A DNA stretch of 64,000 bases from NCBI GenBank assembly GCA_019321725.1, contig CM033113.1, positions 124,001 through 188,000 on the forward strand, written 5' to 3'. Positions 37,858-49,930 of the stretch are shown here, in pieces. The notes beneath the pieces are model-generated. The model had not been told where the DNA came from. It saw only the letters and a list, made by a program, of their open reading frames with translations, and searched no databases. Numbering within the stretch: the first letter of the stretch is position 1; each line of letters opens with the position of its first letter. Made by a program: the position numbers and the translations under genes. This DNA is from Paulownia fortunei. Its lineage: Eukaryota; Streptophyta; Magnoliopsida; Lamiales; Paulowniaceae.

Positions 37858-38930
37858 CGCCCGTGGGAAGAAAATATCGTTATTCTCTAATTACAACATT
37901 TTGAAGCAACTGTCCAATTTAGTACAGTACCACCGACTTTGTTATACAGTATTAATTCTTAAAGATTCTCAAACCCCATAATACCATACAACTTTATTAC
38001 TATGTTTTTTTGATGGTTCAAATAATAACATTTCTTTTTTAAAAAAAAAACTAGACGATTCTATTCCAGCTGAATAGTACTGAAAACATAACGTTTTGTT
38101 TTTTTTTTTTTTTTTTTTTTTTTCATTTCACTTTGGAAAAGAAAAATTAAAATATTTTGACAAGAATCCTTTGTGAAATGTGGAAAAATGAAATATGTCC
38201 TGGCAATAGAATTACAAAGTTTAACTAATTGAGTTGACATATTCCTATGATATTTTATTTTAAATATTTTAATTTGAATTAAAATGTCTGATTTACTTAT
38301 TTTCAGTTTAAAATAAAGAAGTTTTGAGAATTGAGTGCATTGTTTTTTATTATTTATTTTTTTAAATAGGGTTTATGTTTTGATAGAATTATTTTCAGAA
38401 AACAATTCTAACAAAAATTAGCAAAACAAACATGTTTTCAAATGAGAAATACAAATATTTTGAGGAAATGAAACAATTTTTTAGTAAAAAATTAGCAATA
38501 TTCGAGAAAACTATGACGCACAAGAATCTTACTTGCGACCCACCAGAAATTATTCCCACGATTTAAATTGAGCCACAATTCAACCAAAATTTTAACTATG
38601 AAATAGATTAAGAAAAAAGTGTTAGTTTAGCTGTGATTGAAAAAATGAAGAACATTACATATATTAGTTATAAAAACATAGTACGTACTTTTCTTACATA
38701 ATATTCTCTTTGGTGAAAAAAATACATATTTTAATTTTTAAGGTACTATAGTCATTCATGAGACGAACATCTATGCATAAAAAAAAAATACTAATAATAA
38801 GCATTGATGTATTAACACTTTCTTATTAGTACAAAAAAAAACAAGGTCCATGCTTCTTCGACATATGTTTTTTTTTTGCACCGTCCTTTTTAAAAGTGTG
38901 GATCGGATCAACAATTCTTCATTTAATTGA

Positions 38931-39028
38931 AAAATAAACTAAGAAAGCATGAATGTAACTCAAAAAAGTAAAATAAACTAAGAAAGCACGAATATAACTA
39001 CAACAAAGTAAAATAAACTAAAAAAGCG
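38931..39028. repeat. Tandem repeat, about 39-bp unit, 2.5 copies
   Basis: Units start AAAATAAACTAAGAAAGCA at 38931 and AAAATAAACTAAGAAAGCAC at 38970. A partial unit AAAATAAACTAAAAAAGCG is at 39010. Confidence 0.85.
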
Positions 39029-39561
39029 ATTACACCCATGTTTTTAAGATGTCAAAAAATAAAAATAAAAATAAAAACATAGATCATATCCACACTTCTT
39101 CATTTAATTAAAAAATGATTTAACTAAAAATACATGGTCAGACATAAAAATATGATCCACATCTTAGAAACATAAACTCTATCCATGCTTTGCCATGATA
39201 AATTGATATTTACTTTTATAGTATTAATATTTTCCTTTTATTTTTATAATAAACCACGACCAAAACCCGTCCACAAGCCCATTTAACACAAGGGACTCCT
39301 AACGTTCCAAAATCATACTGGAAGATCTGGGCCGTGAGACCAAAAACCTATACGAATTAACTTAAGAATATTTTTCCGAAGTTCGACGTTTTCCTGCAAC
39401 TGTTTTTTGGTTTTACACATAAGGGCACAAATCTCCCTCCTGTTGTTAGTAAACTTTTTGTGAGTCCTCATATGTCAAAAACTTACAACTCAAACATCCA
39501 AGATTATTAAGTATTTCAGAAATACTAAAAGTTTTCAACAGAGCACAAGACAACCAAAATT

Positions 39562-42500
39562 CTATTCTGCAATTCGTTCAAACTTGACATTTCCTTCATC
39601 CAATATGGTTAAGTGCTTTCTTTTCTTGGACAACTTTGCGGAGTCTGTGAACTGAGCAGCCGTTCTAGCCCGTAATTCCTCTAAGCTCTCACCTTCTTTG
39701 GCTCTTTCCAGAACCTGCAAGTCAAGCAGTCAATAAGGCGTTACTCTTCCCACATTTATTTGAATTTTTGTCTCACGTTACAACTTAGTTACAACTAAAC
39801 ATACCAAGTGACGACCATAGAGATGGGTGTTTGATAGAGCTTGAAGGGCATTCTGAGCTTCTTGCTTCGTGACATACTCTACAAATGCAAAACCTCTGTG
39901 GTTGCCAAACCTCATTGGCAACCTTAAACTCTTTATCTGCAGAGTACAAGCTAAAATGTTCATATTTTAACAAGAGAAAAATCATCTTATCGCAAACTAA
40001 ATCATAATAACTAGTCCCTAAACTTCAAGAAAAACAACATACCAAGAACATTACTTATGACCAAAAAGACTCTATGCTCATCTAAAGGACCCATATCTTC
40101 AACTTCGTCTCCCAAATCCCAGCATTGTTTGCATTAACCTCCCAACCCCCACCCACATCGCAAGAAAAGTTAGTGGCTTGAATTTGATTTGTTGATATCT
40201 CACTATTTGTGTTGATTGCAAATGAAGGGAAGAGGCCTAAAGAAATTACCAGACCAAGCACTCAGCCACTGCCTTGTTTTCTTTCTCCTATCAACTAGAG
40301 ACGAAAATGCTCACAAACAAGAGAAACATCCTATGTTACAAAGGCAGGTATTAGAAACAAATGCCCAGAAACAGTATTCTGGCAATGATCCTCTTTTTCC
40401 TAAGTGCAGAATGAAGAATCTAGAAAATCCACTGAACTACAATTTTTTGCAAGATTCAAACATGCATCTTTTTTGCCAGTTGAAAACTTAAAAGGGCAAT
40501 ATTAGGTGGAAATGAAGACAAAACTGGAGACCAATGTCAGGCTGAAGGGTCCTTGTCATATCTCTACTGAAAAATTGCTCAATCCTTGCCTATAACAAAT
40601 AAGTTACAACTTACAAGATACAAGAGTCGCAGTGTAGAAGCCAATTTTACTTGAGCTTATAAGCAATAAACCATCAAATTCTAAAATTTCAAATCGGGAA
40701 GTAATTAATGAGCCATTTTTTTATATCATGTTAATGGAAGAAAAAAACAACAAACGATAGCAAGCAAAAGCAAGAAATGAAATATGATTTTTCAATTGGA
40801 AGTTGAGAAATATGTTGATAGCATATACTATTTCAATTAAATAAAGTAACAAAACAAAACAAAACAAAAAATAAATCATTTATCATGGCAAAGAAAAAAG
40901 AAAAGAGCTTATATACCTGACCGAATGGACTGAATAATTGTCTAAGATCCTTTTCTGTTGCCTCAAAAGCTACATTCCTTACTATCAATTTGGTTGAACT
41001 CCTCTCATTTTCAATTTTTTTAGGTAATACTTCATCCTTTTTAGCATGACAAAGTTGCAAAATGAGCGCATGCCCATCCAGAACAGTTCCCTGAAGCAAC
41101 AATCAAAAATGTAAGACAGTAGTTGCAAGTAAAAAACAATGGACAATGTTTATCCTATACACCTGATTTAGACCATAATTAGCAGACACAAAATAATACC
41201 TGTAGGTCCCTGCAAACATTCACTGCTGTATCAACACAATCGAACTCTATGAAACCAAATCCCATTGAAACATTCTTCCCATTCTTTACATGCTTCTTCA
41301 CCTATAATAGAGTAAAGAAATGGAACCATAAACGAAAGTTGATTGAGAACATAGCAAGTAGTCATGGTGGAAAGCAGATAGAGAATGTCGCAAGTAGTCA
41401 TGGTGCAAAGCAGAAAGAGACAAGAAAGAATACCCTGACACTTAGTATCTTTCCTCCCTTCATGAGCTCTGCAAAATGCCTTTTCACACTCTCATCAGAT
41501 GTTCTGAAGTTGAGGTTCTTGACATATAACGAGCGTGACTGTAGCACAGAACATATCACAAAAATTCATCTCCTTTAACTATAACAAGAATTTAAAGCAC
41601 CTGAAATGAAGCGCATATGGACACCTCATGCAATAATGTGGAAAATATTTATAGGATGTCAGCTTATATATTCTTTCTTCCTTTTCTTTCCTGGCATCAT
41701 AGTATTAATACAGGGAATATGAGAATTTAACTAACAGTCTTGAACCAATTTACCACAAACCACAACAGTAGCAAATCAATCAGCAGGGAGCAAAATTGAG
41801 GAACTTGTAAATACAAAATTATTTCTCATGCCCAAACATGATTAGACAATTGGTTTCCATGGAGTGAGAAGTAGTTTCAAATCTCTCTCTCTGAGGGTTT
41901 TGAAACCTGAGAAAGATCAGTTCACTGAACTATAACCCTGAATCAAGAAATCCATAGAATGCTGAGGCCAAAGCCCCACATGATTTAGGAAAATTCCACT
42001 TGCGACATGAAAATATCTTCGGTTTCGGTTATATAGCAGTTATGAGTTCTCACACTGTCCCTCTAATCATGCTCAATTCCTTCAAAATATTTTGGAATCA
42101 GCTCCTTCACTTGTTAATATTACTTGTTTCCTGTCTCCTAAAATTTCCCATGTATTTTCAGTTTAATACGAACAAAATTCTCCCCTCATACCAAAAATCC
42201 CCATGTAGTAAAGCACATATATATCTCAATGTTAATAAAGGTTCAACTGTTAAAAACAGAGTCAAGGTGAGTCAAGCTTGTGCAAGAAGACAGATTAAAG
42301 GTGAAGCAATCATGAGAGCATAAGAGTGCATTCACAATTTGCATAGATAATGTTGCAACTGCATTCCTTTGATGGATAGAATGCTTTAACTACCAAGCAT
42401 TTTAAAATAGTATTATAAATAGTGAATACACATTTCATAAAGATGTCAAGTAGTTGTTTCCTAAAGTGCATTTCAGCAGAAATGTTGCTTTTTCTCCTTG

Positions 42501-45500
42501 AAATCCCATCACAGGATCATATTTAATTCGGATTTCTCCATAAATACACCTTGCCCCCCACCCCCCAAATAGTTAAATGAACTGTTGTGTCCACCCCCTC
42601 ATAACTAACTTACACCACCACCACACCCAAACCCAAAAAGCAAAAAAGAAAAAAAGAAAAGAAAAGAAAAGAAAAAGGCGGATCACAATTTAGAGTAAGG
42701 TTCTCCACAAATGATACATGAAATAATTCCAGCGACCTTAAGTAGGTACATTAAAAATTTTAAGTGACAGGTAGGACACTGGGAAAAAAGCCTCACACTG
42801 TCACTTGTGAGCTTGCAACTACGCATGTTTCCATGTTTTACAAGAAGAATTAAGGTTAAAGCAGACCACAACTCCAGCATGCAAATGTAACTACATAGAA
42901 GAATACACTGAGTTCAAAAGTAACCTCAATTCTATCAGGGTCAGCATCTGCATCTGTTGTATCTTCTTGCTCTAGCAAAGCTCTCTTGACATCAAGTTCA
43001 CCCACAACTTTATTACCACCATCAGCTGAAGTTTGACTGAGAATATTACCAGGTGCCCATTCCAAATACAGCGGTGCATCCCTGTGGCAACAGAAGATAA
43101 TTAATAAATTTCAAAACCAACAACCTTCCACCTAGCAAATATTAAATTCCAAAGGGAAAATGAAATTGAAACCCAGAAGTAAAATCATCTAAAATTTTTA
43201 AATGGTGCACTAATTCTTTAGTATCCAATAAATGGAATATTTTAAGAAAAAGTAAAATCGTATACATCTTCAAAATCCAAGTCTTCATTCCCCAAGAAAT
43301 AACAGTCATTTAGTGGCGATGTCGATCGATATATGTGGCATCATGATCTTACACCATTGACTCATATTCTCCATTTTTATTCAAGAACATATTCTAATTC
43401 ATCCTGAGATCTAAAACATTTTAATGGGGTACCATGAAAAATCAGGTGAAATCATTGAAATGCAATGTCAACACAAAAATATACAAGGCATATTGGGTTG
43501 AGTATGCCTACAATGCGGACTACCAACTTATAGCCCATGACTGAAATACAGCCACATAAATTCCATTAGGATGTCGTACAAAAGCAATACTAAATCCTTG
43601 AACAAAGTGCTAGTTACAACTTTGAACTACTAAATCAACTTACTTGTACCGCTTGTATGCTAAACCTTTGAAAGCTGCACGAGCTTCGGCAGGCTCTAGA
43701 AAGATAACCTGGGAACCGAGATTTCAATAAGAAGTATACAATCAGGGTTAATATGTATAAATTTAATAATCATAAACTGCTCTTTTCCATTGCACATTAT
43801 GCATCAACTATGTTAAAATTTTACCATAAATAAGGGCACACTTGCACTGATTAAATAAGGAAAAAGATGTAAATTAAGGAATTAACAAGAGCTCATTTAC
43901 ATTGCACAAGGTGCATCCATAATGTTGCACGTGATGCATGGTGAAATTTTTTCATCATGTACCATGAGACAGTTGCATTGTTTAAACTAGGCAATATGCA
44001 ATAAAATCAACAAAGTTTCCTATCCATTTATCGGAGTCATTAAAAATAACATTTTTCTTAACACACAACAATCAAGCAAGGACCTAAATAATTTAGACTC
44101 CTATTTATAGGCAATGTCAACTTTATTAAGGGCAAGCCATTTGCCAGGTATTTCCATGTCAGTCCAAACTTAAGCATCATACAAGCCAATTAAATGAATA
44201 AGTACTAGTAAGTTAGTTTGTGGAATCAGATGAATTCTGAGATTTACATTTCTATCAGACAGAAAACAATAGTACAAATGCCACAGATCAGTGACATGCA
44301 GATATAATTCTGACTTCTCGCTAAGTACCATAGCTCTTGTCTAATCCACTACAGGTTGATAGAGATGATGAATCAAAGGGCTCTCAAATGTGAATATACT
44401 TCGTCTTAAATAAGTAAAAATAACGAAGGATCCCTTACCAGAAGAAAAACACTAATATAAAACCTTGAGTGACGTAAACAAGAGTACAGCATTTATCCAA
44501 AAGCAAATGGTGTATGAGCTGGAGAAACCAAAGGACAAAAAAAATTAAAAAAAAAAAGTCCATACCACAGCCAAGGTTTTAGTAGGAGGCAAAATGATTT
44601 TGTCCAAGCTGCCAAATTTCCCAAACATATTTGATAATTCACTTTCAGATAAACCGTAAGGTAAATTCTTCACTAATATAACATGGTTGCTTCTTTTTAG
44701 ACCATCAGTTTTACCAGCGGCAAACTCCTCTAATGAGGAAATATTAACCCCAGCACTTGAGAGAGCTTTTTTTGTCTCAGCAATCACTTGAGTCTCCCCC
44801 AATGCAATTCTCACAGCAAGATCATCAGATTCTCTATCTAGTAGTTCACTTTTACTGACACCAAATTTTCGTGCAATGTTTTCAACGACCTAGAATATGA
44901 AGGATCAGAAGAGAAGATCAGAAGATAGAGCAGAAGAAATTAGTGCACAAATGCATCAAGTTTAACAAACAGAGATCATCGTATTATTAGCCAGCCAAAG
45001 GGGAAGAAACCAAGCTGGTACTATCCCATACATCTTACCTCAGAAATAGAGGATCAAACATTTCATGCTCAAGCAACGCACTGTTATAGAATGAGCTAGA
45101 GGTACTGAAGTTATATAGAGAAGGGGTTCAGGAGAGGGAGGATATATCTTGGCTTACACTTGACGGATGTTCTCACAAAGTTATATTGAGAAGGGAGTTT
45201 TAGGAGAGGTGAAATATATCATGGCTTACACCTGGCTCTCCTAGAAGTGTTTCTTCTATAATCTTGAAAAGCACCAAGATCATTGATGAGTTTTTGCAAC
45301 CACTTATGGGGCAACTAATCATAGATGTCAGGCCTCATAGTCAAATTTTCTAACTTACCGTATCTGGACGCATAAATAAACTATTCCATGCCCGAGTATT
45401 TCCAGTTGCTTCTGATGCCTTCCTTTCTGCATTTCTCTGTTGCTTAAATGTTTTTGAAGACAGATTGCCAGCATTATTGGTCCTGTAGAATGAGATCCAG

Positions 45501-48370
45501 CATAAAGATAAAATTCTTATGCTGAGACAACTCCAAAAAATAAACATAAGTAATGAAACTTGAGAATCTATGACCAAAGGCATACTCTGATGTATAAGGA
45601 TTTTTTTGTTTAGCAGGCATGACATGCAATAGCCTTCCCTGAAAAATCGAACTGTCCATCTCTTCTAAAGCCCTGGAAGAAGAAACATATAATATCACAA
45701 TTTGATGGCAACACGAATACGATAACATATAAACACATTCATGAATCAAAATACTTAATAACATAAAATAACATAAAGATACTACTAATATCCCCTGATA
45801 TTAGAGAACACTGTCGCTGGGAGATAACATTATGTGACAAAAAGATGCAGAGACAATCTCAGGGAACCAAAAGCACAGACTGAGGCAAGTTTCCTAAAAG
45901 CAAATCTACATACACAAGAATACAAGTGTATAGTCAATAAATCAATATTATGTCACAAATGATGAAATGGAACTCTCCGACCAAAAACAAATATGTGCAA
46001 ACAAGTGTACTTGAGAATAAATTTAGCGCCAAGGTTTAAACAAGACAGGTTGTGTTGATTTCTTTCTTGAACATAGATTATCACTAGAACTCAAATTCTT
46101 CAAATCATATATATACCTAATCAGTAACAGAGACACTGCCTGACACTGTACATTAAAGCACAGCAGCTCTTTGAAGCAAAGTGTGTACGCTACAATTTTA
46201 AGGGTTTTAGCAAGGGAAATAATACCTAGCAGCAGATTCTGGGAGAGCAAACAGAACATAAGCAATTCCCTTGGAGCGTCTTGTGTCTTTATCAATGACA
46301 ATATGGACCTGAGAGATGGTGCCATATTTGCTAAAGTGGTCTTCTAGTTCCTCCTCACTGTGTACATCAGGAAGTGTACGTGAAATGAAAATCACACAAA
46401 CTCAGTAAAAGATGAAAAGATGGCACCTGCATGAAATTAATACCATACTACATACATATATGTGTTTGTATGCACACCCACATAACGGGGGGGGGGGGGG
46501 GGGGGGGAGAGAGAGAGAGAGAGAGAGAGAGGCAGGGAGGGAAAATAGCAGCCCACACAGGGCCTGGTTAACATGGTACGTACGTGGCAGTGTAGGGAAG
46601 ATTGCGGATGAAGAGACGGCCAGATTCCAGAACTTCTTCATTCTTGTTTTTTGGACTTGATGAAGGGTCAGCTGAGCCATTAATTCCACATTCACCAGAA
46701 GAGCCATCTTCAGCCTCCCCATCAGAAACATCAGGTTCAAGCGTTTCCTCAACAGGATCATGGTTACTCAAGTTCTGAGAGCCACTGCTGTCATGTTTAT
46801 CATCACCCTCACTATGATCAGTGCCATTAACACTACCCTCATCGTCACTACTTTCTGAATCTGACCATTTTTTTTTTATTCGGCTCCTAAAATAATCTAC
46901 GTCAGATACAACTTCATCATGGACCAAAATGTTTGGTTTATCTGCCTCTTGTTTCTCTGATAAAACATTTCCTTCTCCCTTAATTACGTCAAGATCAGCA
47001 TCCTCTCCATCTAATTTCTCTTCATGTCCTTTTGCCATCTGGAATTTATTATCTGATGCTACTTTGCTTTGCTCAAGAGAGGGAGCTGCAAGTGTATCGT
47101 TTGCCCACAATTTTGACCTGCTACGATGCTGCATAACCTGAAGAAACTCTTGAAGTTGTGGGTCATCATTCTCATCATCCTTCTTACTCTTCTTACTTTT
47201 CCCTTCTAGGACTACAGCTTCAGAAACTTTTGAATCGCTTACTCTCTTCTCTTCTTCAGAAGAATTCTCCTTTTTCTTCAATGAGTGCCGACTCCAAGGG
47301 CACGGAATATTGGGATCTCCAACCTTCCGAGCAATCTGGCTATGAACAAACAAAGGTTACTACGTGTTACTGTTTATAAAAAAAATCAAGTTTTTAGCCT
47401 CCTCTAGTAACTAAATGAAAGGTGAAGAAGACTTAGTGTATAAATAAACTATCAATTCCAGATATCAGAAAGATCCGATTCATCAGCCCAACCTCCAACA
47501 GCCAGTTCATTTATATAATTAATTCCTTTCATAAATTCCCTTTTAGTGATTAAGGACAATCAACACAATTAATTACCATTTCCTTGGACAAGTATTTTGC
47601 ATTAAATTGCAAATTCCGTGTAGTGTGTGGTTGAATGAATCAAATTAACTGAAACCAACATGAAATTTCTATGTAATAATAATGTAATGTGAGACAGCCA
47701 ATGGCGGGAATATTTCACATAGTAATTGAACACAGTATTATCTTATATATTAATATGGGATAACTACGACCAAAAAAGGCAATTAAAAGAAACCTGTCTC
47801 CTCCCCTTCTTTCTCTCACTTCAATTTTTTCCCTGAATCTTACCATCATCTTAATTTCTTACTAAAGCTTGAAACCTAAAACATTTATTGTGAGGGCATG
47901 AACCAGCAGAATGTAAGCAAAAAAAAAAAAAAAAAAAGGCAGCAGAATAAGACAGACCTCACAAGTAATTCTGCAAGTGTCCATGAAAGACTTGTTGAAG
48001 TACTTTATGGCTTCCTCGGCTTCATGCTCTGACCTAAATCCCACAAACCCAAATTGCCTGCTCTTCCCATCCCTGCAGCAATATTTCATTGTCAGTTGCT
48101 CAAAATAAATAACAAACATTTAGACTGGCAATATCAACATTCGAAGAAAAAAAGGGAGAGGGCATCACTTGGTGCGCATAAGCTTGGCATCGGTAACTTC
48201 CCCTTTCTGGGAGAAGAATTCTCTGAGGCGGTCCTCTGCTACATACTTTGGCAAGTTTTTCACACATATCCGTGACCTTTCATAACATATATAGTAGCAT
48301 TAAAGACAATGTAATTTTTGGATTATGCATTGGACTGGATTGAAGGGTGAAGATAAAAAAGAACTTACAT
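39562..48370 (-). CDS. MRD1: Multiple RNA-binding domain protein 1 (MRD1/RBM19 homologue)
   Basis: Minus-strand exons: 48370-48369 (the AT of ATG), 48276-48169, 48072-47958, 47335-46584, 46357-46226, 45672-45586, 45482-45359, 44889-44566, 43708-43644, 43081-42925, 41538-41434, 41301-41200, 41090-40917, 39936-39805, 39714-39562. All are GT-AG, phases agree, and the total is 843 residues. Five RRMs are visible: about 2-80 ([20 protein letters not shown]), about 316-395 ([19 protein letters not shown]), about 507-578 ([20 protein letters not shown]), about 623-705 ([20 protein letters not shown]), about 724-800 ([19 protein letters not shown]). A long acidic Ser/Asp/Glu linker separates RRM1 and RRM2, and the tail is Lys-rich. 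MRD1/RBM19 proteins act in the nucleolus in 35S pre-rRNA processing and small-subunit assembly; five RRMs match the yeast Mrd1 layout. The start codon is split by an intron: AT|GTAAGT...AAAG|G TCA. This gives MSRICVKNL, the expected family N-terminus. Confidence 0.93.
45110..45234. repeat. Imperfect tandem duplication in MRD1 intron
   Basis: AGTTATATAGAGAAGGGGTT (near 45110) and AGTTATATTGAGAAGGGAGT (near 45179) start two similar units of about 69 bp, ending in GGCTTACACTT and GGCTTACACCT. Both lie in the intron at 44890-45358. Confidence 0.75.
46487..46531. repeat. Poly-G tract (21 G) followed by (AG)n in MRD1 intron
   Basis: Twenty-one G then about 24 bases of AG on the plus strand. Seen from the MRD1 transcript this is a TC/poly-C tract in the 226-bp intron at 46583-46358, between the donor and the acceptor. 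Confidence 0.95.
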
Positions 48371-49930
48371 GGTTCGCAGATACTATGGTCTATGTATATA
48401 ACGAATAAGAGTCTGTACCACTCTACGTCACATAAAGCGCCACCCCCCAGTGCCGCTCTCGGTCGAGTCGCGCTTTAAAGAGATACTCCACCGTTGACAG
48501 GTGAACTATATTTTCTTACAAACACATGACATCAAACGAGAAAAATCTAGAGAGAGAGAGACAGAGAGGAGAGCGGGGTATATTTTGGTGGCTGAATGGG
48601 GGCTGTAACACCTCTACTAATTATCGGTAAGACACGGTCGAGGAGGAGGAGGAACCAGGAAGACGGTGCATTGTGATTAAAGATTAGGTCACCGGGTCTT
48701 ATTAGTTTGTATTTTCATTGGGCTCTTATTGAATTCTTGGCCCACATTTAATTATGAGTCTCGACTTGGGCTTTCATGTTCAATTATAATAGGAATATGT
48801 TTCTTAGGTCCCAGAAAACCAACTTATTCCAAATAAATTCCATCATTTGTTTTTTTTTTCAAATATTCTACTTCTACTCTTCATTTTTATTTTTATAATA
48901 CAAATGTAAGAAAAAAAAAGGATAAAGTCATCAAATAATTTAGATAAATTGTTTACAAGATGTATTAAGTTGAAAGTTGCAAAATTTTGTAAGTAGGAAT
49001 AAAACTAAAGATTGACAGCAATGGTGAATAATAATAAGAAGAAAAACAAAAGGAAAAAAGATGAAGGAAGAAAAAGGAAACGAAAGGATAATAATATATG
49101 GAGATTTCTCCAATGAGAGGGAAAGAGATGGAAGAATAAATAAAATTAATAAAAAATTAAATACTAAGGATATAATTTGGAATTACAATTCCAAACCTAG
49201 TAGTATATCCCGCTAACAATATTTCCAACCAAACATTGCATTGAAAAAATATTAACGGTCACTAAAGTAGTCCCATAATACATTTTAATAATGAATCCTT
49301 GAGATAATCTACCAAACCAAGGAATCCCTAAAGAAAAATAAATCTGTATTTTATTAAAAATATGTCACCCTTATACATGCGATCTAATATAACATGAAAA
49401 ATATCTAACTCATCAACTGATAAATCTTTTCAATGTCTTTTATGAAATTCTTGCTAAAATAGATGACTAAAATACTAAATTTATTTGAGACACAAAACTC
49501 ATAGGACCAAGGCTTTGTTTGTTTTTAATTTTTATTTAATTAAAATAAAATCAACATCAATTTAGTTTTTCATTAATACTAAAATAATAAAATTTACTAA
49601 TTAATTAAAATAATATTTCTTTATAACATGACTCACAATAAGATAAATTATTAATTTTTCAACCAACATACTTGATTGATAGATTTTATTATAAAGAAAA
49701 CAATGAAATATACTAGAGTATCATTTTTAATCAACAACACTAATACTTTTACATTATATCCAAATATATTTATCACAAAAAAAAATAGATAATAGAAAAG
49801 ACACTTGTGAATAACGAAGGCGAAAACAAACAAGCCCAAGAGAGGGGAGCCCAGAGTCAAAACCCCGGGTACTGTGGTGGATAGCGTTTTGTTTTGCTAA
49901 ATTTGTCCGCTAAATCCTTACACAACAAAC
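48371..49930. other. Divergent intergenic region between MRD1 and PTAC14
   Basis: It holds the MRD1 5' UTR and promoter (from 48371 up) and the PTAC14 promoter. The middle is AT-rich with no reading frame of interest. Confidence 0.6.

Larger units (their letters stand above)
37261..39561. other. AT-rich intergenic region between SF3A1 promoter and MRD1 3' end
   Basis: Contains a TA run (37492-37523), a GA run (37820-37854), a poly-T tract near 38100 and a tandem repeat of about 39 bp (38931-39028). No gene is supported. Confidence 0.6.

Noticed and set aside
42000..42323. Plus-strand frame of 107 codons
   Set aside because: Inside an MRD1 intron, AT-rich, no domain.
46412..46660. Gly/Arg-Glu-rich plus-strand frame
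   Set aside because: Produced by the poly-G/AG tract in an MRD1 intron.
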